A stretch of DNA of 64,000 bases, taken from Okapia johnstoni (Eukaryota; Chordata; Mammalia; Artiodactyla; Giraffidae). The stretch is from the NCBI GenBank assembly GCA_024291935.2, contig CM044308.1, forward strand, positions 122,414,501 to 122,478,500, written 5' to 3'. Position numbers and translations under genes: made by a program. Below, piece after piece: positions 11,303-24,555 of this stretch. The stretch's first letter is position 1. Every line of letters starts with the position of its first letter. The notes under the pieces were generated by a model. The model was given only the letters and a program-made list of their open reading frames with translations, was not told the origin of the DNA and searched no databases.

Positions 11303-13351
11303 GAATTGCCAACAGGAGAAAAAGAGCCTGCTAGGAAATGAGTTAGAGGCTATTTTTGAGTAGTAGTTGAGAAATAATGGTGGCCTGGGAGGCATGGAAT
11401 CAAAATACCCCAACTGCATTCACCACCCTCTGAAAGTGATTTATCTTTGTTTGCTAATGTCTTGCTTATGATTCTACACATTATATAAGGATAATGGCAG
11501 AAACCAAGGTGCTGCAGACTCATTTGGGAGCTGTATTCTACCCTTACCATGTTTGTGCATCTTATTTTTCCTAAGGCAACTTATCAATAATAAAAACCCT
11601 AAAAGATTTGATGACATGTATATTAAATGTGCTAATTAGCATTTCCATCTTCTCTCTTCTTTAGATTTAATTCCTACAACACTGTTTATCATTTAACACA
11701 CCTTCTCCTTCTCGATTGATTATTGCTCACTGACCTGGAGGAGAGGAGAGATGTTCTATAGTTTCATACATCATTTTATTGTGTGCATAGCTTCTAAAAC
11801 TTTTTAACTTATCTGGACTCTGAGTTGCAAGACAGAAACCCAATTCAAAATAGCTCTGGATAATTTATTGGCTTCCATAACTGAACAATCCAAGGGGAAA
11901 ATTCAAGTATATCAGAATCAAAGATTTCAGCCAGTGATATGGGACATTCTCTAACCCAGTATCATTGTGTTCTGCTAACTTCTGCTTGGCTTCATTCTCA
12001 AGTGATTTCTGTCTTTTTTTCTCTTTCTCCAACATCTGCCTCCTTTCTGTCCCACCTAAACTAGTTATCTCTGAATGAAAGATGACAGAAAGAAAGAACT
12101 GATTTTCTTTTTTGAGCATAGTCCTTTTCTGAGGGTAGACCAGGAGAAGTGAGTGCCGGCACTTGTCTACACCTTGCTTTTGTGAAACTTCTTATAAGGG
12201 GAGACGAAAAGTAATTATGTTGACTTCGGTTGACTGACTTCAAATATATTTCAGGCCTTAACAGCTTCCAAGAAATCCAGAATCTACGTTTTTTGGCTTA
12301 ATTTATGTGAGAAAAGGTTTTTTAATAGTCTGAGGTAACGGAACAAACCTCGTTGATACTTGGGTGAATGCAAAGGTTGCCCAATGGCCATGAGGTAATG
12401 ATCGGATCATTATCTGTTAAACATTGCTTCCAAGTATGATACAAACATTCATTTGAACCACCCTTTCCACCAAGAGCAGCAAGAAAAGTTGTTGATGGAA
12501 CGTAAAAGAAAAATGAAACTTTCTTAAATGCAACTAAGTGTGTGAGGAATTATAGTGCTGAAATCTGGAGAAGGAAGAACCAATAGAAGTGAGTTCAGCA
12601 TTTAAGAATATTTTTGTCATCAGGAAGAAGTGCCTGAGGGGTGAGTTGCACTCTTGGTGCTCTTGTGGGTCTGGGTAGAATCCCTAGAACTTTCCCAGGG
12701 GGATTCACTGTGTTATCATCCTCCACCTGGAGCTGCTTAGGAGAAAGTTTATAGAAAGCAAACTAGTCTTTGCACAACTTGCAACCCACCTCTGTGTTAT
12801 ATGGGTGGCCTGGAAAACCACAAGCCTTGAAATCAGGTTAAATTGGGTCAAACTGGCTGGAATCTCAAGTGCCTGGAAGAAGAAAATGAAAAGCCTGTCT
12901 AGAAGAAATATCATCATTCTAAGTTTGAAATGCTTTAACATATAATTTCACATATATAATGGCCAGTATACATTTAAACCAGACATACATTCACCAGGGA
13001 ATCAAAATGAACACTTTTCATTGCAGGGCCTATGGTAATCATTTGCCTCTACATGTAATATCCTGAGAATGAGTATCGTTTATATAATATTATGATTGAG
13101 ATTATATAACGTGAATCTAATCATTGGGAGACAATGGATTAACTCTAATGAGGTCGTTTTATTTAAAAGAGGGAAAACAGGAGAAAGGATGTAGTAATGT
13201 TCTAAATTAAAAGAGACCAAAGGGACATGACAGCTAAATCCTACACATTATCCTATATTGAACTCTGTACCAGAGGGGAAAATATGCTAAAAAATGATGT
13301 TATTGACTTAATTCACAAAATAGGATATTGGATGAAAGGCTAGATAAAAAT
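11303..13351. other. Repeat-poor stretch, no gene seen
   Basis: Two kilobases without a repeat I can name. Short open frames (up to 84 codons, at 11865-12119 minus, rich in Lys/Glu) lack homology that I recognise. It is a candidate region for conserved non-coding sequence, judged only from the absence of repeats. Confidence 0.4.
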
Positions 13352-13700
13352 ATTTGTGTTAGTTTGCACTGCTACAACAAAGTATGATAGTCTGGTTTAT
13401 AGAGAACAGAAATCTCTTTGTCACAGTTCTGATGACTAGAAGTCTGAGATCAGGGTGCCAGCTTTGTCACATTCTGGTGAGAGACCTCTTCTGGATTGCT
13501 GATGGCTGCCTTCTCCTTGTGTTCTCTCCCGTGGCAGGAAGAGCTAGCCAGTTCTCGGGCCTCTTAAGGACACTAATCCCCTTCACGGGGGCTCTATCCT
13601 CATGACCTAATTGTTTCCCAAAGACCCCACAAATACCTTCACTTGGGATTAGAGTGTCAACATAGGAATTTTATAAGGACACAAGCATTCAGTGCATTGC
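13352..13700 (-). mobile_element. MaLR (MLT1/MST-type) solo LTR
   Basis: Inverted MaLR LTR pattern: 'gttagtttgcactgctacaa', 'tcacagttctgatgactaga', 'agtctgagatcagggtgcca', 'tcctcatgacctaattgttt', 'gggattagagtgtcaacata', 'ggacacaagcattcagtgca'. No internal retroviral sequence is attached, so it is a solo LTR remnant. Confidence 0.65.
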
Positions 13701-14149
13701 AGTGTTATAACAATGTTAAATTAACTGAAGTTCGTTAACTATCTTGTAGTTATGTAAGGTAATATCCTTATCTAGAAACTAAACTCAAAAGGTTGTATTA
13801 AATATCAGTAAGCAGTCATGTATGCAACTTATCCTCAAATGATTAAGAGAAAACTTATATACATATATTATAGACTTGTATATATATTTAGATAAAATGA
13901 TAAAGCAAAGGGTAAAAATATTAAAAATATTTGAATTAAGAAAAGGTTATTTGGGTATGCTATGTATTGCTTTTATTCTTAGAAAATTCCCTATAATTTT
14001 CAAATTATTTCCAAATGAAAAGTTAAAAAGAAAAATTAGGCCCACCAAGACCTAAAATATGTACATTATCAGACGCAACCTATAATATCTTAGCTAAATA
14101 AAAAAATCTTATATATTTATTATCTTATTGATGTGAAAAAAACAAACTT

Positions 14150-15135
14150 GAAAATTTACACAGGGGTGACATAGAAGCTTTGAAAAAGAATCATTTTGAA
14201 ATTATGATTTGAAAATAACAATAACCGAAGCTAAGGATTTACTGGAATAAGTTTAACAGTAAATTAGACATAAAAGAAGAGAGACTTAACTAGCTAGAAG
14301 AAGGGGCAGAAGAAACAATGATGATTGTAAGATGAAGATATGAAGGTATGAGAAAGACGGTGGGTAGTCTTTACATGCATCTAGTTGGAGTTCTAGAAGG
14401 GAAGGAAAGGAGGAGACAGAAGCCATTCTTGATGAGACAATGCCCGAACCTTTTCCAGAAGTGACCATGAATTTTAATCCAAGGAGTCCGAAGGAAGTTA
14501 AAAAGGAAACCATACTTAGACACTTCATAATGGAATTGCAAAAGTAATAATACAGAAGAAAAACATATCTTTCCATAGTTAGATTAGAACAACATCCAGA
14601 ACCCTAGTGGAAGGCAGGACAATAAGATGTTATATTTAATATATTGAATAAAAATAACTACTTAGCTCTAAAATTGTACCTAATGGAAATATTCTTAAAG
14701 TGAATAAAAAGTGAAATAAAACTAGATTTTCAGATAAAGTAAGCCAAACAAAAACTGAGTTTATCACCAGCAAACCTGCACTCAAAGAGTTACTTTGTGT
14801 ATAAGGAAAGTGATCTCACAGGTACAGGGAACTAAAAGATCAAAGAGAATGGTAAATCTGTAGATAAATCTAAATGAAATTTGATTTTATAAAATAATTA
14901 TGAAATTGCATAAATTGAATTGAGAGTATTAAATTACCTGATAACAACAACAGTATCATATCAGTCAAGGGAGAGCTAAATGAAGATAAATTGGTTATTT
15001 TGGTCCTTTAATTGTCTGAAGAGGGATATGAGACTAATAAATTGACAATGTGCTGTAAATTCTAGAGTAAATCTAGGAGAATAGAAAAATGTATTATAAT
15101 AGAAGAGTGAAATTCTAATTAAAGGAATATTCAGT
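14150..15135 (+). mobile_element. HAL1/L1M-derived block
   Basis: Diverged L1 ORF1-like sequence ('gaaattatgatttgaaaata', 'aacagtaaattagacataaa', 'ccttttccagaagtgacc'). It is followed by the segment that in HAL1 and L1M elements comes after ORF1: 'gattttcagataaagtaagc', 'tttatcaccagcaaacctgc', 'tgtaaattctagagtaaatc'. No open frame is kept. It is interrupted on the right by BOV-A2, and L1-like sequence may resume at 15430-15620. Confidence 0.55.
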
Positions 15136-15143
15136 ATAAAAGC

Positions 15144-15425
15144 GGAGAAGGCAATGGCACCCCACTCCAGTACTCTTGCCTGGAAAATCCCACGGATGGA
15201 GGAGCCCGGTGGGCTGCAGTCCGTGGGGTCACTGAGTCAGACACGACTGAGCGACTTCACTTTCACTTTTCACTCTCATGCATTGGAGAAGGAAATGGCA
15301 ACCCACTCCAGTGTTCTTGCCTGGAGAATCCCAGGGATGGGGGAGCCTGGTAGGCTGCCGTCTATGGGGTCGCACACAGTCGGACACAACTGAAGCGACT
15401 TAGCAGCAGCAGCAGCAGCAGCAGT
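15144..15425 (+). mobile_element. BOV-A2 SINE (dimer) with AGC repeat tail
   Basis: Two Bov-A units (15144 and 15285 onward, each starting ggagaagg) are joined by the linker 'ttcactttcacttttcactc'. The end is 'acacaactgaagcgacttag' followed by about eight AGC units (15402-15425). It sits inside the old L1/HAL1 block, so it is younger than that block. Confidence 0.95.
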
Positions 15426-15717
15426 AAAAAAGATACCACAAAATGAAAGAAACTGTAATGACACACCAGGAAAAATAGAAAAACATAGATGGTGAAGTCA
15501 TAATGGGTATTTTGTAATGATATAAAATGTAAATTGATTAAAGGAGCTCAATCTCAAAGATTATTAGACTGTATTAAAACGACTTGTTTTCAAAGGAGTA
15601 CTTAAAACTTTAGGATGTGGAATTTGAGTTACACAGGATTGGAAAAGCTATCACTGTTCATTGATTCTGTATGGTGGTGATGGCTTTATATGTAATCGTC
15701 ACGGAAATAAATTTCAA

Positions 15718-16580
15718 AACTACAATGAGACACCGCCTCAAGCTTACTAAAATGACTGTAATAAAAAAGACAAGAGATAACAAGTGTTGGTGAGGATGTG
15801 GAGAAAAGGGAACCCTTGTGCACTACTGGTGGGAACATAAACTGGTATCGTCACTATGGAAAATGGTATGGAGGCTTGTCAAAAAAATTAAAAATAGAAC
15901 CACCATATGATCCAGCAATTCTGTATATATACACAAAGGAAATGAAACAGGGTATTGAAGAGATATCTATCCCCTGTATTCATTATGTCATTATTGGCAG
16001 TAGCCAAGATAATGAAAACAACCTAGGTATCCATCGTGGATGAATGGATAAAGGAAACGTGGTATGTATATGGATGGATATGAATAATAATGGATATTAT
16101 TCATCCATAAAAAAGGCAATTCTGCCATTTGCAACAACATGGATGGATCTTGAAGACATTATGCTAAATGAAATAAATCAGAAAAATAAATACTTGATGA
16201 TCTTATTTACACGTGGAATCTAAAAAAACTGAACTCATACAAAGTAGAATGCTTGTTGCTAGGGGCTAGGGGGTCAGGAAAATGGGGAGATGGTGGTCAC
16301 AGCATACACACTCCCATTTATAAGATGATTAAGTTCTAGGATGTAATGTCCAGCATGATAATAGTAGTTAACAATACTGTATTATATATTTGAAAGTCAC
16401 TTAGAGAATAGACTTAAATGTTCTCACCACACACAAAAAAGGCTGTTATGTAAGGTGATGGAAATATTAACTAACCCTATTGTTGTAATCATTCTGCAGT
16501 ACATAAATGTATCAAATCATCACGTTATACACCATAGATTTACACAATGAAACTTCAATAAAACTAGAAAAATATTATAA
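15718..16580 (+). mobile_element. L1M (L1MA/L1MB-like) 3' end
   Basis: C-terminal ORF2 and 3' UTR of an old L1: 'ctactggtgggaacataaac', 'ccaccatatgatccagcaat', 'gaacaaccta'-type stretch, 'tggatcttgaagacattatg', 'gttaacaatactgtattata', 'tgttctcaccacacacaaaa', ending 'tcaataaaactagaaaaata'. The frame 15798-16043 is an ORF2 leftover. Confidence 0.85.
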
Positions 16581-16604
16581 AGCATTTCATTCACATGATA
16601 TGTA

Positions 16605-16641
16605 TATGTACACATACACACACACACACACATATATATGC
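16605..16641 (+). repeat. CA/TA dinucleotide repeat
   Basis: Alternating pyrimidine-purine run, with (CA)n then TATATATA, directly abutting the 5' end of a BovB copy. Confidence 0.9.
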
Positions 16642-17975
16642 CACAGGACTGGAAAAGGTCAGTTTTCATTCCAATCCCAAAGAAGGGCAATGCCAAACAA
16701 TGTTCAAACTGCCACACAATTGCACTGATTTCACATGTAGCAAGGTAATGCTCAAAATCCTTCAAGGTAGGCTTTAACAGTATGTGAACTGAGAGCTTAC
16801 AAATGTACAAGCTGGATTTAGAAAAGGCAGAGATACAAGAGATCATATTGGTAACATGCATTGGATCATAGAAAAAAGCGAGGGAATTCCAGAAAAACAC
16901 CTGCTTCATTGATTGCACTAAAGCCTTTGACTGTGTGGGTCACAACAAACTTTGGAAAATTCTTCCAGTGATGGGAATACTGGACCACCTTACCTGACTC
17001 CTGAGAAACCTGTATCCAGGTGAAGAAACAACGTTTAGAGCCAGATATGGAACATGAACTGATTCAAAATTGGGAAGGGAGTACATCAGGGCTGTATATT
17101 GTCACCCTGCTTATTTAACTTCTATGCAGGGTACATCATGCAAAGTGCCAGGCTGGATGAAACACAAGCTGGAATTAAGATTGCCCAGAGAAGTATCAAT
17201 AAAGTCAGATATGCAGATGACACCACCCTAATGGCAGAAAGCGAAGATGAACTAAAAAGCCTCTTAATGAAAGTGAAAGAAAAAGCTCGCTTAAAACTGA
17301 ACATTCAAAAAACGAGGATCGTGGCATCTGGTCCCATCACTTCATGGCAAATAGGTGGGGAAACAATGGAAACAGGAGGGAAAAAAAAAGACTATTTTCT
17401 TGGGCTCCAAAATCACTGTGGATGGTGACTGCAGCCATGAAATTAAAAGACACTTGCTGCTTGGAAGAAAAGCTATGACAAACCTAGGCAACATGTTAAA
17501 AAGCAGAGACATTACTTTGCTGACAAAGGTCTGTATAAGTCAAAACTGTGGTTTTTCCAGTCATCATATATGGATGTGAGAATTGGACCATAAAGAAAGC
17601 TGAGCGCCAAAGAATTGATGCTTTCAAACTGTGGTCTTGAAGAAGGCTCTTGAGAGTCCCTTGGACTGCAAGGAGATCAAACCAGTCGATCCTAAAGGAT
17701 ATCAACACTGAATACTCATTAGAAGGGCTGGCTGATGCTGAAGCTAAAGCTCCAGTGCTTTGACCATCTGATGAGAAGAGTTGATTCGTTGGAAAAGACC
17801 CTGATGCTGAGAAAGATTGAAGGCGAGAGGAGAAGGGGATGACAGAGGATGAGATGGTTGGATGGCATCACTGATTCAATGGACATGAGTCTGAGCAAAT
17901 TCCAGGAGATAGTGAAAGGCAGGGAAGCCTGTCATGCTGCGGTCACAGAGTTGTACACAGCTAAGCGACTGAATA
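16642..17975 (+). mobile_element. BovB LINE, older diverged copy
   Basis: Plus-strand BovB from the pre-RT region (PQDWKRSVFIPIPKK-like) to the 3' end. The catalytic box YADD is at 17210-17221 in the frame 17099-17428 (SPCLFNFYAGYIM..., MAESEDELKSLLMK). Many indels are present. The tail ends 'ctaagcgactgaataacaac', an AAC-type tail rather than the ACTGAACTGA tail of younger copies, which suggests an older subfamily. It is flanked on both sides by dinucleotide repeats. Confidence 0.9.
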
Positions 17976-17983
17976 ACAACAAC

Positions 17984-18054
17984 ATCTATGTATACATATA
18001 TGTGCACACACATGCATACACACACTGACATATATGCGTGTGTGTGTGTGTTTA
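17984..18054 (+). repeat. TA/CA/TG mixed dinucleotide repeat
   Basis: Interrupted alternating tract including (TG)n at about 18037-18051, right after the BovB tail. Confidence 0.85.
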
Positions 18055-18061
18055 CATTAAC

Positions 18062-18272
18062 TGGGCTTTAGTAGTGGCTCAGATGGTAAAGAATTCACCT
18101 GCACTGCAGGAGACCCAGGTTATATCCCTGTGTCTGGAAGATTCCATGGAGAAGGAAATGGCTACCCACTCCAGTATTCTCGCCTGGAAAATCCCATGGA
18201 CAGAGGTGCCTGGTGGGCTACAGTTCATGGGGTCGCATAGAGTCAGACATGGCTGAGTGACTAACACTTTCA
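18062..18272 (+). mobile_element. Bov-tA SINE
   Basis: tRNA-like head 'gggctttagtagtggctcag', then 'ctgcaggagacccaggtt', then the Bov-A part 'gagaaggaaatggctaccca', ending 'ggctgagtgactaacacttt'. Confidence 0.92.
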
Positions 18273-18599
18273 TATATAAACTGGTTAGTTTAAAAATACT
18301 ATAAAGAGCAGACATAAATATGTACCATTAAATTATTACTGTTTTTCTGTTCTAGTTTTATTCTGTTTTCTTGAGATGACCTTTTCTCTTTCACCCCTCA
18401 AAGTATAGTGAACTAAGTCAAGAAGCGTCCCAAAATAATGACCTAACAGAGGAACTATCTTGCTAAATTCTACAATATCTTAGCTTTATTAAGTCCTGAT
18501 TTTCTTCTTCATTCCTGGAAAAGCCAGTGTACTATCACTTTTGCCTTTTTTCTATGAGGATCTTACTAAACTAACTCTCCTCTCAGGATGCATGCATAT

Positions 18600-18835
18600 G
18601 TGCTAAGTCACTTCAGTCGTGTCTGACTCTGCAGCTCTATGTACTGTAGCCCGCCAGGCTCCTCTGTCCGTGGGATTCTCCAGGCAAGAATACTGGAGCA
18701 GGTTGCCATGCCCTCCTCCAGGGGATCTTCCCGATGCAGTTATGTCACTTGCTTTTTTCTTCCCCATGTCTGTTATGTTTTTTGCTTTGGCAGGTGGGTT
18801 CTTTACCACTAGTGCCACCTGGGAAACCCCCTGCT
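18600..18835 (-). mobile_element. Bov-tA SINE, minus strand, with internal insertion
   Basis: Starts 'gtgctaagtcacttcagtcg' and ends 'ccacctgggaaaccccc', the complement of the SINE head. The usual tRNA-like middle is disturbed around 18735-18790 by an extra T-rich stretch. A short direct repeat (tcaggat) flanks it. Confidence 0.85.
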
Positions 18836-19237
18836 ATCAGGATAACTTGCTGTATATTTTTGCCTGCCTTTCCTCTACTTTTGATAGAGAAAAGCATAGG
18901 GAATATTTTGAAGTTCATATCCTAGTTCCTAAATCATCTTTTAGTAAATGACTCACTGTGATTTAAATTACCTTACCTAAAAAATTGACAGACTATTCTT
19001 AACTATGATCAATGTGTTAAATGACTGAATATAACAACTTTAAACATAAGTAGATAACTGTATATAGAAAACTTAAGGCTATTTTTAGGATCTAAATCCA
19101 GGCCAGATCTCCCAATCCAGGGCAGTTTAGTAAGCAAGCACTCTGATTCTTTGGTGATCCTATTGTAAGAGGTCAGATAAAGTTCTTCTCTCATGCAAAG
19201 CATTCAGTTTGTTTTTCGGCATGGTTAAGGCAAGGAG

Positions 19238-19431
19238 GGGCTTCCCTAGTGGTTCAGTTGGTAAAGAATCTGCCTGCAGTGAAGGAGACCTGGGTTGGGA
19301 AGATCCTCTGGAGAAGGAAATGGCAACCCACTCCAGTACTCTTGCCTGGAGAATTCCATGGACAGAGGAGCTGGGCAGGCTGCAGTCCATGGAATTGCAA
19401 AGAGTCAGACATGACTGTGCAACTAACTTTC
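19238..19431 (+). mobile_element. Bov-tA SINE with 11-bp target duplication
   Basis: 'gggcttccctagtggttcag' head to 'gtgcaactaactttc' tail. A perfect duplication, aaggcaaggag, occurs at 19227-19237 and 19432-19442. Confidence 0.95.
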
Positions 19432-19442
19432 AAGGCAAGGAG

Positions 19443-20419
19443 AGAAAACGGTTCTCTGTTTAGTCCAGCATTCAGATGCTGTCATAGGGAATTTCTTGAT
19501 TTGGGACTTTGAAAGGTGGTCTTCAGTCCTATTTCTGCCAGTCAGTTATTGAGAAGGTAATTGATTTATTGATAAATATCAGATGATTATTGTGCATCTG
19601 ATGGATGAACAGAAATTTAAAATACCTAATAAAAATATCCTTTCTTTTCAGACTTCGGAAGTCCATATCACTTGTAGTCACTTAGATTTTCTTTACCATT
19701 GTTTCCCTTTGACCCAAAGAAAGGGCCTTTATATTTTTAAATTGCATTTCTGAAGTCCTGAAGCATATTAAGAGTACCTCTTCTCATGTTGTACTCAATA
19801 GGAGTAACATGGCTTTGCCATTAGGCTATATCCTGATGAAGATCATATGTTATTAACATCACTGCTGGAGATGAGAGGGTCTTGAACCTTCACGCAAAAA
19901 ATTGTTGTCAACAATATTAGCCTTATGTGCTTTTGAACTGAGCTTAGTGAACTTTTTAAAATATTTTCTACTCATGTATGTATACATGCTGATTGGCATT
20001 GGTTTCCAGACTTGAGGAGGGATCAAATTTTTTCAAAAGGATGTTGGGGAAAACCGACCTAGATACTGAGGTATCTAAGAGTCCCTCGGGAGGGGAGAGT
20101 GAATTGCTCAAATATGGTCTTTGTCCTGTAATAATGTAAGCTGGCTACTTATCAGCACCAGACTTGGTCTGTCACTTGACTAGCATATACAATTTTACTT
20201 TAGTTGTAGGAACATTAGAAGCTAATTGACATTTTGCCAACACTAACAGGTGTTCCTCTGATTGTGTATGTTCACCAGCTCTTCTAATAAAGGTATAATT
20301 TGTGCCAAGAGTTGATGTGTCATTTGTGGTTTTACCAAATTAGTTGTTTGTGTGGAATCAAAACTATAGATTTATTTTGTTTTTAAATGCAAAATATTCA
20401 ACACTACTAATAGTGATTT
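19443..20419. other. Unassigned DNA
   Basis: No gene and no named repeat seen over about 1 kb. Sequence is moderately AT-rich. Confidence 0.4.
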
Positions 20420-20432
20420 GCATATCACTTTA

Positions 20433-21163
<731 letters not shown>

Positions 21164-21176
21164 GCGTATCACTTTA

Positions 21177-23050
21177 AATTGTCGTTTTCTTTATGAATCT
21201 GTATTTCATCTTGGCTGGTATGCAAACAGGACACATTTTTTTTTTTCTGAATGTGATAAGGCTGTTAACATGGTTTGCTGAAATGTTTGGGTAAAAAAAA
21301 AAATATTTCTGTTTTGTATTTTAAAGCCCTTCAAGATTCTGGACCTCCCATTTCTCACAAAAAAAGATCATAAGTGATATTTTGCATAAATTATATGGAT
21401 ACATAAGCTTATATCCTAGGAAAATTCTCAAATTTACATAAATGGATTGTTACATATTGACTATCCATTTCTAATTAGAGAGCTGTTTCCTAATTCAGTT
21501 CAGTGTGTCCATTAGACTACCAGATAGTTCCAGAACAGGAATGCTTAATAAATTATATCGCTTAAGCATTATTAAAATAAATCATGCATATTTAGTAAAA
21601 GCTCTATAAAAGTGGTGATAATGATATACATCCATTGATTCTTGAAACATAATTTAAATATTAGTTGAAACTTTTAAAAACGAAGAGCATGTTCTACATA
21701 ATAAAACACAAGGCAGAGAATAATAAACCTTGTCTTTTGCTCCATGCCCATCCATATTTAAAATCCCAGTTTAATATCATCGTGACTAAGTATAAATCCA
21801 CCTACTATGAAGAGGCTCCAAGAATAGTTGCCAATCTAGATACAAAATGAAAAGAGAATTTTTTCATAAAGACTTATTATGTTCTGAACTTTTTTCAGCC
21901 TTGGATGGGATTTTTTCAGAGTGCATTACCCAGTGGACTCTGCCATGATATTTGTTTTCTTGTGACAAGGGAGCAATAGGTGCTACTACCACCTCTGTCA
22001 TCCCCTGCCTTCTGCTTCTTTCTGCTTCCTATTTTCAGGGCTGTCAGGAAGATAGATCTTCACTGCTCATCATTTTCTGGAAAACAGAGGGACGTAGCAC
22101 CTTACCCATCTCAGAAAAGTTATATGAGGATAAAATGAGGTATTTGTGCCTTGAAAGCTTAGATGGACATAATACTTTATAATTACTATAATTCAAAATG
22201 TCTTTTCTCCCCTGTCTTGCCCTTCATTGCCAAACACAATCCCATTTTAGCTTAGTAAATTGAGCAGAATTAACTCTTCTCTGCTGACCTGACCTCACAG
22301 CCTTTCTGTTTACTTCTTAGGCAACAGGTTTATGCTGAGAGATCTTTTGAAAGTGAAGTGAGTTTTGTTGCCACAGAGGTAGAGAAAAGTGTTCTACTTG
22401 GCTTGATTTGATAGGATATGTTTTGAAGCATTTCTGTCCATTTTATCAAATTTATAAGTATATTTTATGTATTTTACCTATTAATAAAGTGCAAGTGTTT
22501 ACAACACCTGATCCTTTACATATTTATATAACTCCTTATAATGTGAGAAGAAATATTAAACAAGTGATCCAGATTTTTTTCCACATTTATTCAGGCCTTG
22601 AAAATAGAAATAGAAAGTCCTCCTGAATTTCTAGCGTAGTTGTACTTCTGTTGCAATTGTGAGAGCTACCAGACATGAATGGGAGAGTGGGGAAGCTCGA
22701 GTATTTGGTGCAGAAGATACCATATCAGCTTCTTAAGAACTTTTTAAAAAAAAATTCTTGGGAGGAAATGGTAAGGAATGGTTTATGCGCAGTGAAGATA
22801 TGAAAAATGCATGTGTAACAAGAGCAACAAAAACCAAATGGGGATGGGCATCTGATCCACAAAAACCTTTACCTTGGGATTCTGGCACAGCACAGTGCTT
22901 CCTGCCCTGCAGTAAGCTGTTGAAAAATAATTATTGTGTAACTCTCAGTCTTGCTAATATCTTTTACAGTATAAAAGAATATTTCAAGCATCGCTCCTGT
23001 TGTGTAAAGAAAATTGGCATCCACCCTTTATTTTATTTCTGCTCATAACC
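21177..23050. other. Repeat-poor stretch, no gene seen
   Basis: About 1.9 kb without a named repeat. Short frames up to 96 codons (22758-23048, +) have no recognisable domains. It contains A-runs but no clear structure. Confidence 0.4.
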
Positions 23051-23114
23051 TGCTCATTACTGAGAGTTGCATCCAGCTGTTCACTACTGGGAAGCCAGAA
23101 CTCAAGAGGCAAGG

Positions 23115-24245
23115 TTGGTCTTTAGCACTGAGCCACCTGGGAAACGCCAGGTAGAAAGGAAAGTTTGCTTTATTTCAGAGGCTGGCAGCTAAGGCAGATG
23201 GTGGGCTCGTGTTCAAAGGGCAACTCCCCACTGATGATCAGTGGGCAAGAGCTTTTAAAGGGGAGTTTCAGGGGTATATATATGTGGAGGGAGGGGTTAA
23301 ATGCAGAAACAGCACCTTTAGCTCTGACAGTCATCTTGAAACTGGTCATCAGTGGTGTGATCAGCCATCATCTTGATTGTTTTGAGCACAGTTAATCTTC
23401 AGTTTCAGGGTTGATCTGCTCCCATTTCTTTGAGGCCATTTCTAGGAATTATGGCAGCTTGTGTCATGGCTTCCCAAGTGGTGCTACTGGTAAAGAACCT
23501 GCCTGCCAATTCAGGAGACCTAAGAGAGACAGATTCGACTCCTGGGTCAGGAAGATACTCTGGAGGAGGGCATGGCAACCCACTTCAGTATTCTTGCCTG
23601 GAGGACCCTATGTACAGAGGAGCATGATGGGCTACAGTCCATGGGGTCACACAGAGTCGGACACAACTGAGGTGACTTAATATGGATGCATGTCATGGCT
23701 ACAGTCTGGTCATCATGTAGTTAAGATCTTATAGCTGGTAGGGGTGTTAGTATCTATAAGACAGCTTGCCAGATTTAGCTCAATTTTATCTGTAGCCCTT
23801 GAGAAGGAACTATATGTCCTTGACTTTGTTTATTATTGACTTTGAAAGACAAAACTGTTTATTTTGTCCAGTTTGACTACTTCCTTTGTTTCTGCATTTT
23901 CTTACTTATCTGATTAAACTTATTCTTTGGCTAAAGTTTTTCTGCAGACAAAAGTAGGCAGAAGACATGGAGTTGGGGAGACCATAGGGTCTTGCTTGTT
24001 TCAAGCTCACCATTAGTATACTGACAGCACTTGCTGCCAATCTTGGTGCTTTCCAGCTGAGGGCTTTCAGACCTCAGACAAGACAGGTTGGACAAGAGCA
24101 CAGGTTACTGCTCCCAGGAACATTCTTAACTAATACCATCTTGAAGTTGGAGGTAAATATACACCTCTTCACTCCCCATGTGGGCTAAGTCTGAGATATA
24201 TTGTGTCTACTCTCCTGGCATTCCCTGCAAGACCACTGGATAAAG
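23115..24245 (-). mobile_element. Probable ERV LTR (minus strand), interrupted by Bov-tA
   Basis: On the minus strand the sequence reads 'gcctctgaaataaagcaaac' followed by 'tttcctttctacc' near 23150-23185. This is a polyadenylation signal placed like the R region of a retroviral LTR. The block also has 'ctgcagaaaaactttagcc' (complement of about 23930-23950) and 'gatgaccagactgtagcc', which I associate with ruminant ERV-type LTRs. No gag, pol or env coding is seen. Family not certain. A SINE-head-like piece, ccacctgggaaac, lies at 23132-23144. Confidence 0.45.
23470..23690 (+). mobile_element. Bov-tA SINE inside the LTR-like block
   Basis: 'cttcccaagtggtgctactg' head, then 'aacccacttcagtattcttg', ending 'acacaactgaggtgactta'. 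The duplication tgtcatgg flanks it (23462-23469 and 23691-23698). Confidence 0.92.
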
Positions 24246-24267
24246 CAGTAACCTACTCAACCACACA

Positions 24268-24555
24268 TCCTTTTTTATAAAATTAACTTTTATTGGTGTG
24301 TAGTTGATTTACATTGTTGTGTTAGTTTCAGGTGTACAGCAAAATGGATCAGTTATACATGTACCCACTCTTTTTTATGTTCTATTCTCATATAGGTTAT
24401 TACAGAGTACTGAGTAGAGTTCCCTGTGCAACACAGTAGTCCTTATTACTTATCCATTTTCTGTATAGTGGTATGTATATATCTATTCTCATCTCCCAAT
24501 TTATCCCTCCCCCATTTTCTCCTGGTAACCATCAGTTTGTTTTCTACATGTGAAC
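24268..24555 (-). mobile_element. Cetartiodactyl L1 3' UTR, minus strand
   Basis: Complement of the ungulate L1 tail: 'aacttttattggtgtgtagt', 'gttgtgttagtttcaggtgt', 'gagttccctgtgcaacacag', 'ctcctggtaaccatcagttt'. Confidence 0.85.

Noticed and set aside
16520..16918. 132-codon minus-strand frame
   Set aside because: It runs antisense across the CA repeat and the BovB start; its Cys/Tyr/Val-rich middle is translated microsatellite.
19238..19310. tRNA-like box A/box B sequence at SINE heads
   Set aside because: Bov-tA heads derive from a tRNA, but they lack an intact cloverleaf and are followed by Bov-A sequence, so no functional tRNA gene is called.
23115..24245. A complete endogenous retrovirus
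   Set aside because: Only an LTR-like block is visible. No gag, protease, polymerase or envelope coding was found next to it.
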